From: Erigeron canadensis
Taxonomy: Eukaryota > Streptophyta > Magnoliopsida > Asterales > Asteraceae
Assembly: GCF_010389155.1 (NCBI RefSeq)
Contig: NC_057768.1
Coordinates: forward strand, 23,755,966-23,819,965
Length of the DNA stretch: 64,000 nucleotides
Direction of reading: 5' to 3'
Position numbers and translations under genes: made by a program. The notes beneath the pieces are model-generated. The model ran no database searches. It was not told where the DNA came from and worked only from the letters and a program-made list of their open reading frames with translations. Below are positions 37,101-47,517 of the stretch, one piece after another (within the stretch, counting starts at the first letter, position 1; each line of letters begins with the position of its first letter).

Positions 37101-40100
37101 TTACCTATTGGAACCATTTGACCGTTTTAAAAAACAGAATCTAGATTGATCTGTCTACAGGTAAATGACTAGTCTAGTGCTATCACTCACCTGAGATTCC
37201 TTGTGCACTAGCAGCATGAGCAAGCATCAGTTTTCCATTTGCATCACCAATGCAATACAAGTGAGGAACCTAATAAAAATATTTATTATTTGTTTTTCAG
37301 AAAATAATCAGACAGATGTGGCATGAATATAAGCTTATAATGGTATGTGAAACAAACCATTTTCCCCTTCGCGTCAATAACTCTCATGCGGTCATCCACA
37401 GGAACAAAACCCCGTTGAGTCTCAACATTTACCTGGAGAAAATCCATTATACAACTAAATCATACATCCAATGATATATTATTTTCTTTGTTAACACATT
37501 AAAAGTAAGTAACATACATTTTCCAGCCCAAGACCTTTTGTAAATGGAGCTCTTCCAGTAGCAATAAGTGCTGCATCTACCTAAACAATTGGCAAAACAT
37601 GCATGACAGGTGAATATCTCAGATTTGACTAGAAGCATATAAATGTATAACCAGAAAGCAGCTACCGTCATGTTTTCTGTAAATTTGTCTTATAACCAGA
37701 AAGCAGGTTCCCAGTCATATGAGAAGAAGAGGTGGCAATTTAAACCCATTTTCCGAAAAATCATCAATATAGGTTTATAGCTTAAAGCTAGCAGAAAGTC
37801 CGCTTAAAGCATGTTAATAAGTTTATAGCTTAAAGCTAGCAGAAATGAATGACTGTCCGCTTTCACTCGTTACCCATCCTACCTGACCCGTCCATTTTGC
37901 CATCTATAAATTTTTCTGTAGGACTTCTTATTATTTCAGTTTATTTTTACCTTCAGATCATCAAGAGTAATACATAACACAGGCCGATCCTATATGAAGT
38001 ATCACTGTGTAATCATTTTCTACACAATATGTTCAGTTATGTATTTAAAAGATGGGTTCCTTCTCTTGAATCTACAAACAGAAGCTACAAACAATGCATG
38101 TAAAATCATGGTAAGATTTTACAAGGACCAGTCAACATGTCACCATTGACTGTCTTACTTAATTAGTCAATTCACAGGGATCCAGATATAGCCATCAATA
38201 GTGAAGGTCTATCAATAGTAAAGGTCATTTGTCTTCAAGTCTTGACTTCTTGTAAGTAAAGGTGGCTAGGCAGGCCTACTAGCAAAAGCCTGAGGTCCCA
38301 AGTCTAAATCCCAGGAGCAAAAAATTTAGACCACCTTATGGCCACAAAGGTCCACAAGCGACCACTAAGGAGTAAGGACTACTCACAAAGTAAGGGGTCG
38401 CCCTTGTATCAGTCGGCTCACAAAGCGGGTGTCAGATACCTAGGTTAACCAGAAAAAAAAAATCCCTAAAATGCATCTACAGCAAGTACCTGCTTCTTAA
38501 ATAACCATCTTTTAATGCTAACTTCATTACCTCTAATGTCTCCTTTAGCTCTTTCGTCTTGGCATCAATAAGTTCAATAATGACCGGTTTTCCGTCCTTT
38601 GCTGGGGTGATCTGTTAATATAGTGAGAAAAATCAGTGTAACAATACATATATTCACTTGAATGAGTTAAGGAAACAGAATCTACCTTGCTAGCAAATAC
38701 TCCGGTATGATAATCTATTTTTCTCGGATTTATAAGAACCCTTTGAGCTAACTTACTAATTTCAGGATCAAATCCAGGCATAAGCTGATCCAGAGCTTCA
38801 ATAAATGTGACCTATATGCATATGCAATCATGAAAAGTTTTGGTGACTAAAAGAGATCACTGAAAACATAACTTATCTTCCTATAAAACATGTTAATAAG
38901 TTTATAGCTTAAAGCTAGCAGAAAGTCCGGCCCACCTCACTACCAAGTGCTGTGTACACATCACTGAATTCAAGGCCAATATAGCCGCTTCCTACAATGG
39001 CTATCCATTCAGGAACAAACTCCAATTTTAGAGCATGATCACTGGTAACAACAGTCTTCCCTGAAGATGGTTAAAAGCTGTCGGAAATTATAAAACCATA
39101 AAAGGGGAAACTCTATAGATAGTTTGTTGTTCAATGCCTAAATGCAAATATAAGTATACCATCAACTTCAATCCCTTTAGGAACAAAAGGGACTGATCCA
39201 GTAGCAATTATTATATCTTTTGCAGTTATCATGTTATCCAGTCCATATTTCACCTTTTGAGGACCCTGATCATAAGTTCAATGACATTATAATATGTGAG
39301 ACGACTAAATAAAAAGAAAAGGCACGGAAAGTTCCATGCAGATAGATGCATGTAAAAATGTCAGAACTACATGGCTTATTAGAATAGGTCATTGCTCTAT
39401 AGGCATCATATGAAGCCAAAAAGAGAAATGGCTTACCACTATTGAACCAAAACCTGTCAATATGTCTACACCAAGCGCTGTCAGTGAATTGGTCAAATTG
39501 TTGCGAATTTTTGAAGCAAGATTACTTGCATGGTCAGCTACTGCCTGTCTGTCATAACCAGCTCCCGCAACCTAGTAAACTTGAAAAGGGCCAAAACATA
39601 TGTTTAAATGGGTCTCACACTCCTATGTTGGCCTTTAAAAATAGGGGTTTTGTCCTAAAATAACCACTTACCTTTTCAAATGTTCTTCTAGACCATAGTA
39701 CAAATTTATTTCCTTCTAGACCATTAAAAGTTACAAAGGTGTCCCATTTTCACCAACCTACAAGCGGAATGTTGCGATATAGGTCCCAAATTTGATGACA
39801 TTTGATCGTCGATTCCTCAGAACTTTTATCGCAGGTTCCTTGAGGTGTGTAGGTCTCCTGAATATGGTTTTGTCATTGGAAAATGTTCATAAAACAAAGT
39901 CATGACTCGACTTGAAACTGATAGGTGTGAGATGTTTTTCAATGGGCACACTTTCCAGTGACCTACACATTTTTATGAGACCCACATGTCTCGAGGGATC
40001 TGGAATAAGACTTTGAGAAATCGATGACCACATATTTTCAAATCTGCAACCTATATAGCAAGAATTCTGCTGTGAGATGATGGTTTTAACAGCTTGAAAA

Positions 40101-41487
40101 AGGAAATAAAATGGTACAATGGCGTAGAAGGGATATCTGAAGATGTAAAAGTTAGTATTATTTAAGGTCATAAACCCATAAATCAGAGAAAAAGGGGATT
40201 TGAGGATATTATATCACCTGTATTCCTAAAGCTTTCATGTGATGCTCATCTTGGAGTTCTCTCATGCGGCCACTAACAGCGAGAAGAGCTTTAGAAGGAA
40301 CACAGCCTCTGTTTACACATGTTCCACCTATCACATCACCTTCGATGATAGCTGTTTTTAGACCCTGTCAAGTAGTTTATGTGATAAGGAAAACCTTTTC
40401 TATCTTGCACCTCTATCAGGAAAAGGCTGGAAACAGCAATAAAATGAACAAGAAAGATGGAGAATAATGTTACTATCCTCATGTGTAGCTACAGGTGCAT
40501 AACCATGTGACTAAAAGTGTGGAGTATTAGATTAGCATAACCATGTGACTAAAAGGTAAGTTATTATTCTCTTGCTCGAAGATGGTAGTGATGTTAGTAA
40601 CTTTGAGCAAGAGAAATAAAGATGTTGCTACAGCAACACCAAAGTGCAGGAGTCTGAGGATACCCGAGTGCTAATATAATTTGACCTCATAATTGTAAAA
40701 TCTACATCTAGATCAACAAACCTCTGTATTGCAGCAATGTACTAGCTCGATCACCACACTGATTAACTGAACCTATGAACCGGGTAAGTCTTGACTGTTA
40801 TCTTTTTCTGCAGGTTTATACTTTCTTCTTGTCATTGTTGTTGTATGTTTGTATGATCAATAATCAATTTGCGATAACTGTTTTCCTAACACTTACTCCA
40901 TATGTAAGGTATCATTTACTTTATGTTTTAGTCCTCATATGCATCTTTAAAGTGAATCAAGTTGTAGCTATCCATAGGTATATATTATATACATACACTT
41001 TTCACAATTTAATCATCAAATCAATTTTATTTTCACCAACTAACTAAACAATTTATTTTCAAAATTGTTTCAATATCATAATAAAAACCCTAAAAGGGAC
41101 AAATAAAATGCCACTACTATACAAATATAGATATAGATAGATATACAAACATAAAGTAGTAACCTTTTCAACAGCATGCAATGCAGCACCATGACCACCA
41201 ACACCCGCACCAATTATCACCAGATCATAATCAAACGACGTCGTTTTAGTCGTAGGACTGCCGTTCCCATTTGTCGAAGCAGCAGCTGCTGCTAATACAT
41301 GATGATGATGATGATTCTTTTTGGATACATTACTAATAAGTATTCTGTTTTTTAACTGAGGGGTAAAACGTAAAAGGTCTCGCCTGGGACCGCAGAAACC
41401 GGACGACACGGCCGGAGACGACGAAAGGCTGATCGGTGAGTCGAAAAATGAGGGTGGAGTTGTAGAGATCAGTAATAAGGAGTGCAT
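34122..41487 (-). CDS. LPD1: Plastid dihydrolipoyl dehydrogenase (E3)
   Basis: Flavoenzyme that reoxidises dihydrolipoamide with NAD+, the E3 part of the plastid pyruvate dehydrogenase complex that feeds acetyl-CoA to fatty acid synthesis. Exons: 41487-41164, 40364-40218, 39571-39437, 39265-39160, 39060-38936, 38811-38686, 38611-38531, 37580-37518, 37432-37358, 37269-37191, 36722-36622, 36428-36315, 35424-35311, 34871-34800 and 34157-34122; 565 aa, matching the family's 567-570. Residues 1 to about 75 are a Ser-rich transit peptide with a run of five His. FAD site GAGVGG at 93-98; redox disulfide C124/C129 (CVNRGC); NAD site GSGYIG at 261-266; ATGRAP near 355; catalytic HAHPTLSE with H539 and E544. 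All key residues are present, so it should be active. The 'CVNRGC' and 'HAHPTLSE' forms mark the plastid rather than the mitochondrial type. Several introns carry transposons. Head-to-head with PP4R3, 12.9 kb apart. Confidence 0.94.
34276..34360. repeat. Triple tandem repeat in LPD intron 14
   Basis: Three units beginning TGGGTTA at 34276 (25 bp), 34301 (30 bp) and 34331 (30 bp). Each contains TTTGGGTGGTCTCA; units 2 and 3 end ACATCGAAA and differ at one base. Confidence 0.85.
34408..34682. mobile_element. Stowaway-like MITE in LPD intron 14
   Basis: About 275 bp with ends CTCCGTCCCAATATTTTGTCC and its imperfect inverse GGACAATTATTTTGAGACGG then AAGGAGTA. The 'CTCCGTCCC' terminus and flanking TA are typical of Stowaway (Tc1/mariner) MITEs. 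It has no coding capacity and should be spliced out with intron 14. Confidence 0.8.
35502..35963. mobile_element. Near-perfect 460-bp hairpin MITE in LPD intron 12
   Basis: Inverted arms of about 215 bp meet near 35735. Matched blocks include GAGAACTTTTCAAATCAAGC, AATTGTGTGGAGGCATGG and TTGGATTCTTGATCACATG with their mirror forms; only scattered mismatches are visible, most near the base. (TA)n runs flank both ends (35491-35501 and 35970-35987). The termini read GTTATTTTGAGAACC / GGTTCTCAAAATAAC, as in the element at 12197. It would form a long double-stranded stem in the LPD pre-mRNA. Confidence 0.85.
36006..36018 (+). repeat. Poly-G tract in LPD intron 12
   Basis: About 13 G in a row just beside the hairpin MITE's right (TA)n flank. 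Such tracts are rare in AT-rich plant introns and are prone to assembly or sequencing length errors. Confidence 0.8.
37773..37845 (+). repeat. Paired 30-bp repeats in LPD intron 7
   Basis: GTTTATAGCTTAAAGCTAGC followed by AGAAA occurs at 37773-37802 and again within 37810-37845, the second preceded by CATGTTAATAA. A third copy with the same leader is at 38889-38929, right at the 5' end of intron 5 (minus-strand donor at 38935). Confidence 0.8.
38262..38450 (+). mobile_element. tRNA-derived SINE in LPD intron 7
   Basis: A decayed A box (GGTGGCTAGGCAGG) and a B-box-like AAGTCTAAATCCC about 40 bases on, followed by a body with GGCCACAAAGGTCC and GTATCAGTCGGCTC, ending near an A-rich run at 38452-38460. 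It fits a tRNA-derived SINE; no intact tRNA. Confidence 0.55.
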
Positions 41488-43030
41488 TTTTCTTTTCTGG
41501 TTGGTTCGGAATGTGATAAGAAAGGTACAAATGGAGGGAGACCGTTATGTCTTATTTGGATAGCGTGTGACTGAGTGAAAGACCGATGGGGTTTGGGGAT
41601 ATATTTTAACTTAAAACGAGAATAAGTAAAATTTACATGATAAATTTTTAAAGTTTTAGATTAGATTAATTTTCAGAGAAGTGTCTAATCTATAATGTCT
41701 TACCAAACCTTCATCTTTTTCATCTTTTTTACCATCATGTATTCATATCAACATTACATTATATTCTTTTCATTTTATATCTGAAAATATACCACCGCGG
41801 CACTACCGATTATACTTTACCTCTTTATCATCTGTTTTTTAAAAAAGTTTATTAGCATATCCCTAGAAAGAGATTTTTCATTTATAAAAAATAAATGAAA
41901 ACTAGAAAACGTGTTGTCATTTTGAAAATATTATATTCATTTTTCATTTTAATAAAATTATAAAACATGTTAGAGATTCGGGGCGAATGAGAATGAAAGA
42001 GATGGAAAATGAAAATGAAAAATAATAAAAATATGCTTCTAAGTTTTTCATTAAAAAATAGAAAACATTATTTTTTTTGTTTTCATTGAAAATTTTCTTG
42101 AAAACTATGATTAAAACATGTTTTATGTTTTCTATGTTTTCTTGAAAATTAAAAATGGAAAACAAAAGTGTTTTTCGAAACCAAACACAACCTTGCTTTT
42201 TATTTTGAACTAAAAACTTAATTCTAAAATTTAGAAGCTTTATGTGGTTGGATAAGCTTTAAGCTTTTCATTTGGGAAAGAAACCTAAAGAACCCGTTTG
42301 GTTGTAAAAAATGTTTCCAAAATTTTCGTTTTGATTTTCTAGAAAATAAAAAAGAGTTTTATTTTCTAGAAAACAAATAAAAATTTAAAAAACGTGTTCT
42401 AATTATAAAACTAGAAACATGCTAAAGATGTCAGGGGAGGGGAGGGGAAAATGGAAAATGAAAACAGAAATGAAAAAAAAAAGTATGTTTTCAAGATTTC
42501 CATTGAAAAGTAAAAAACATTGTTTTTTTTCTTTTCTTGAAGAATATTCATAAAAAACTATGAATAGGACACGTTTTTTGTTTTACATGTTTTTTTAAAA
42601 TATATAAATAAAAAACAAAGGGTATTTTCTGCGATTAAATTCGTCCTAAATCTTTTTTGTCTCTTTAGAGGATGATTTTGCAGATTAAAACGATCCTCCA
42701 AAGGTGTTATTTTTTCTTTTCTATTAAGTGAAGTACTGGACCTATTTTTTCTTTTCTATTAAGTGAAGTACTGACCTGGAAGAGGCCACATAGAGCCCGG
42801 CCACTAAAATCCAACCAATCGTAACATGGCTCTAAAGTATTCTAGAATTCATTGTATGAACTATGAAGTTGTCATGCATGTATCATAGCCTTCAATTCAT
42901 TCTTTTCTGAAACCGCGTCGGAATTGAGTCGATCAAATTGTGGGCTTGAGCACCGTAATTTCCATATGGCTGTATCTAGATAAAACATAAACAACCCGGC
43001 CATAAATTCAAAAACAACATTTCCATAACT
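41488..43030. other. LPD upstream region and decayed repeats
   Basis: The first 100-200 bp should hold the LPD promoter and 5' UTR. From about 41840 to 42620 two related AT-rich repeats sit in tandem, each with GAAAATGAAAA, AAACAT and CATG...TTTT blocks; GAAACCAAACACAACC near 42177 faces CCCGTTTGGTTG near 42293. A 35/34-bp tandem duplication lies at 42709-42743 and 42744-42777. No gene seen. Confidence 0.45.
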
Positions 43031-44810
43031 ATGTTACCGGAAACAGCTGTCAACACTCACCGGACACACCACTTCATCGTACTTCTTCTCCTAGGACTTA
43101 TCGTTGTCACGAGGTTTGACGAGCTCAAGATTTTGTTAACTCTCAAAACCGCCTTATCCAAATCAAAAACAGAAGTACTTGACTCATGGAACTCGAATAA
43201 TTCAATATGCAACTGATGTGCAAAATCTAGCTTTAAATTTATAACACGATTTACCGAAAATACTGATTACTACACACTCACAGGCAGTGTACCTGATCGC
43301 ATGCAGTATAGTTAAAACTGGTAAGCCGAGATCGTTCGCAAGGACTTAAATAAGCAATTGTAAACATTAAATGATTCAAGTAAAATATGGGGGGTTTTGT
43401 GGCCGAATTGCCACGTTGCAAGCAGTTAGTTTGAAAAGTTAGTAATCCCAAAGGATTAGTCGAAAGAAGAGTTTGTTGGTTTAAACAATAGTTTAAAGGT
43501 CACCTATCTTGATTTCGCTGGACAACATGTTAAGATTGCACGTTTGATGAAGTTCAAATTCAATTTAGTGATTAAATGACCGAGACTCAAATTAATCGCC
43601 AACCCCGTACCCGTCAAGTTAACAACTTATTCGACTCTCTTGTATAAACTAGTTTCATTATTAAGACCGGTACCCCGAGACGCCTTTTTATAACTTCCCT
43701 AGTTTAACAATGGTTTTGGTCATTTCAGATAACAATTTTGCCTATTGATTGTACCAAACCATCAACCCGTTAATTCTTATCAAATATTAATTACCTTCTA
43801 CCGTACCCGTCATAAAACCAATTGCTTCTAACCAAGCAATCAAAATAACTTATACCCAAATCCTAGTCATCACTAAGCAATGAATACAAATTATCCGCAA
43901 TCAATAATTGAGTAACAAAGAATTAATAGATTAAGTTCACGACAAAATGTTAAATCAAATCACTTCAATTAATAAATATTTTGCAATCCCTACATAATGT
44001 CTCACTCCATCAAGATGGATGAAAAGGCGATTAGCCACTCATATTCAATATGAAATAACAAATCAAAATGAAGGAATTCATTGTTACCGAATGATGATAA
44101 ATGAAAACAATGAACGAAATAAATCCAATCGTAATCTTGATCTTTAAAGGTAGAAAAACTGATGAAAAGTATCCTTTTTGATCCTTAAAAACGGCTGGAA
44201 AAGATGGAATAGGGTTTTGGAATGGAAAACAAGCTATTTATATGTTTCCAAAAATTCTTATGCAGAATCGTCTTTAAGCTGCGTGGCAGCTTATAAGCTG
44301 CGGCGCACCTCACTTTTGACCGCTGTTGACTTTTGACTTTCATTGACTTTGTACGAATCAAGACTGATGGAGCTGCTGCGCAGCTTAGGCCTTCTGTTTC
44401 ACAGCTGCGGCGCAGCTTATAACCTGTTGCTCAGCTGTACTTGATTCCAAGTTTGACTTTTGTTGACTTTCACCAAACTTCATCCAAACGACCTGGTGAT
44501 CATCCGTAAGCACTTATTTCACTTCAAGAATGTCGATTTCTTCATAAATACGCTCAAGTATCTGCTATTAACCTGAAACACTAACAAATACCATAAATGC
44601 ACCAATTGTATACGAAAACGACTCATTAAACATGCTAACTTAACTATATAAACCGTGGGAAATGGGTATAAAATACGACATATCAGCAACTTTACCGGAA
44701 TCGCTTGTGATGATGATACTTTACATCGGTTACAGAAATCGAGTTATCGAATCAGAATCTTGTTGGTTCGATTCCTTTTGATTTCATATGTCAATTTAAC
44801 TCGTTAGAAA
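43031..44810 (+). pseudogene. LRR receptor kinase 5' fragment (HAIKU2/RLK7-like)
   Basis: N-terminal piece of a leucine-rich-repeat receptor-like kinase. Part 1 (43031-43213): MLPETAVN, a signal peptide core IVLLLLGLIVV, then DELKILLTLKTALSKSKTEV and WNSNNSICN. Part 2 (44686 to about 44800) continues in frame once the insertion is ignored: NFTGIAC, VTEIELSNQNLVGSIPF and FNSLEKLSFGFNK, although part 2 has its own frame change near 44730. The insertion is the solo LTR at 43214-44685. After 44810 similarity is lost; the remaining LRRs, membrane segment and kinase domain are absent. In Arabidopsis, HAIKU2 controls endosperm/seed size and RLK7 senses PIP peptides. This copy cannot make a receptor. 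Confidence 0.78.
43214..44685. mobile_element. Solo LTR inside the LRR pseudogene
   Basis: 1,472 bp, beginning TGATGTGCAAAATC and ending GACATATCA, flanked by an exact 5-bp duplication GCAAC (43209-43213 and 44686-44690). Removing it with one GCAAC rejoins the receptor reading frame, which confirms both borders. Only one LTR is present, so the element was reduced by LTR-LTR recombination. At 44275-44440 it holds several copies of an AGCTGCGGCGCAGCTTATAA-like palindromic motif. Confidence 0.85.
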
Positions 44811-44929
44811 AGCTCTCTTTCGGGTTCAATAAATTCCTTTTTTATGTACACGAATCGATATACACATTTTAATTTTAACAATGGCAAATTGCTTTATAAT
44901 TTCAAAACTTAAAAAAAGTAAGTAACTGC

Positions 44930-45150
44930 TCAGTGTCGCCTTCCGCGGGATTTGAGCCCCAATACCTCGACGGTGTATAGGGGAGGTTAAGATGTAGGCA
45001 GACTTTACCTCTAGCTAAGTAGAGAGGCTGCTTACAGTTTCTACCTAAATGGTAGAAAAGACCCTCCAACCTTTGCATGGGATGAGGATTGAACCCATGA
45101 CCTCTGTCTCCAGAGGCAAGGATGTTTACCACTAATCTAACTATGTTGAA
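44930..45150 (-). mobile_element. tRNA-derived SINE (family 1, copy 2)
   Basis: Minus strand: A box TTAGTGGTAAACATCC, then B box GGGTTCAATCCTC about 40 bases on, then a body with CATCCCATGC, TTCTACCATTTAGGTAGAAA and CCCTATACACCGTCGAGG. It matches the element at 10845-11035 block by block and is better preserved. Confidence 0.75.
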
Positions 45151-46307
45151 TATATTTAAAACAGGGTTGAAGTTTTGTTTAACAGACACAAGGCTTTCTT
45201 TTCAAATCTACAAGTTTCAGCTCTAGCTAAATGGAGAGCTAGATAAGTTCAAAGAAGAATCACCGGCAGGAAGTTGATGCCTAGCATGCAAGAAGCATTC
45301 TCGGAGGTGCACCAAAAGGAAAGCAGAAGGAAAGAGACTACTTTGAGGGGTCATTAAACATCCTACCAGAGAAAGTATGACCTACTAGCAAGATATCACT
45401 CATCCAGTTTAGAAAGTGAACTTCAAAGCATATGACGGATAACCTGAATATGTTCACTACCTTCAACCAGTCAAACGGTACCATAATAAATTTATAAGTA
45501 TATGGATTTAACTCTAAAGTCATTGGCACAGTTGAAATCACCAAATTTCTTCTGATAAAGCAGAATCATTTAAATTCCAATGTTGAATAACTAAATTTCA
45601 CATGGAAGCTTACGAAAGCCTGAACACAAACTAATTTCTTTCATAATGATGGCAATGTGAGAAAAATACTACGGAGTAGTTTAATATGGAAGCTTTCCAA
45701 AACGAAAACCTTGCAATTTTATCGGGCCGATCAGCTTATTGTAGTCTTTGTTATAATTGAAAAGACATTTGTAGGTGTTTCATTTACTTAAATGTGACAT
45801 ACTCCCTCTCTGAAAACAGTATCTAGAAGCTATTTTGCCACCTACAGAAAATGGCAGCCTTATTTACCTGGAGCTCATTAGTTTGTTGTCACTGCTTAAA
45901 TGAATCATTTTGCTGTCGGTGATCCAGCTCTGGCTGCTAATGCACTGCCTATATAATTAAACTATTTAATGGGCAGATTATCAACTTTTATCGTCTTTTC
46001 TAGGTTTTTAAATTTAGTCCACGGCTTGGTGAGGAAAACGTAACTTATGTTTATGTTTCTCTACACAGATAATAAACAGATTCAGAACATATAGCAACAC
46101 ACCTCCACTTTAGTTTCAGGCTTAAGATATCCGAAAATCTCAAAACATTGAGTCTTTATACATTGCCACAAATAATGATAGTTCTTAGGACATTCAGGAT
46201 ACTTGGGTATTAGCAAATACCACACGCCCTCTTAAAACTATAAACTAGTGGAATGCACAACCTTAGCATGCATATATCAATTTTCAAAGACCATTCGTAT
46301 GTCATAA
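45151..46307. other. Intergenic DNA, no gene seen
   Basis: No coding frame, repeat border or RNA gene could be supported here. Confidence 0.45.
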
Positions 46308-46772
46308 TGTTAATTAGTCATATTTATTCTTACAAATACTTAATGTATGATTAGTTACTTGTGCAGGAAGAGACAAGTTGATAAAGTTGGAGGTTTAATT
46401 CTGGATAGCAAGTAATATAAAGCTCAGGGTAGATTCTGTCATAAGTATAAAGTCAAGGATCCTATCTGTATATTGTTGATTCATATAAATAGAAGATGAT
46501 GAGGTGAAAGAGATGAGAGACGATATTATTCACACACTTGATTCTCTGAGTTGTTTTCTCTCTTATTCCTTACATATACAATATCTGTATATATTGTATA
46601 TCACTTTGATATACAATATTTTGATTCATTATAATTACTAATCATAATCTGTTTGATTAGTATATCTGTATAAATCTCCAGTTCTTCAATTTGGTTGTAA
46701 TAAGTTTAATAACAAATTCTGAATAATAATTAACTTTCTGGTAATTGATTGTTGATTGTTGAGATTCTTTCA
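46308..46772 (+). repeat. Copia 5' LTR
   Basis: Begins TGTTAATTAG and ends ATTCTTTCA. It has a TATA-box-like TATAAAT at about 46484-46490 and a palindromic ATACAATAT / ATATTGTAT region at about 46576-46620. Transcription would start in this LTR. Confidence 0.92.
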
Positions 46773-46784
46773 TGGTATCAGAGC
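46773..46784 (+). promoter_or_regulatory. Primer-binding site (initiator tRNA-Met)
   Basis: TGGTATCAGAGC lies directly after the 5' LTR and is complementary to the 3' end of plant initiator tRNA-Met, the usual primer of copia elements. Confidence 0.92.
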
Positions 46785-47517
46785 CAACGGCGGTGATTTT
46801 TGGTGGTTGATTCGATTTATTTTCAGATCCGATTAGATCTAGGGCGTATTTCACCTGAAACCCTATTTTATATTTTTTGGGGTTTTTTGTTCGATTAAGT
46901 TAGGGTTTCATCTGGAAACCTTGGTTTATATTCTTCCGCTGCTATCATTATTGTTTTGCCTAATTTTTTCCTTGACTAAGTGAATCAAGGAAAAATTAGG
47001 GTTTCTGGATTTTATATTAGATCCTGATTACTTCTCTTGACTAAGTGAATCAAGAGGAGAATTAGGGTTCCTCTACCATCGGCATAAATAGCACTGTATT
47101 GTATTCTCTTTCCCTATTTTTGGTGTGTTCTTGGTTGATTCTACTTTTACTTTCTTCTCGATCTGAATTTTTTTATATATACATATATAAAATTTTTCTT
47201 ATCTCTTTTCACACAAAATCAATTAAGCTAATACTTGACCTGCCATCATACGAGTGGTTAGGAATCCTGTCACTGGCTTCTTTGAGTGACTGAGATTTAT
47301 TTTTTACAATTTTTTTGAGAAGAAGGTATCTATGGTTTCTTCTGTGTGTTCTTGCTATTTTTTTGTATACTCTGTGTTGTTGATTGGTTTCTTTATCTGT
47401 TTATATTTGTTCTTATTTGATTATCTGGTTTAATTTTTTGTTTAAGTTCTTTATTTTTTGCTTGAAAAATTGTTTGTTCTGATTAGTATTGCTTAATTGT
47501 GTTTAAAACTGGTTAAA

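Noticed and set aside
39887..40171. 94-codon minus-strand frame within LPD
   Set aside because: It is in intron 2, and the flanking exons join in frame without it; no family resemblance.
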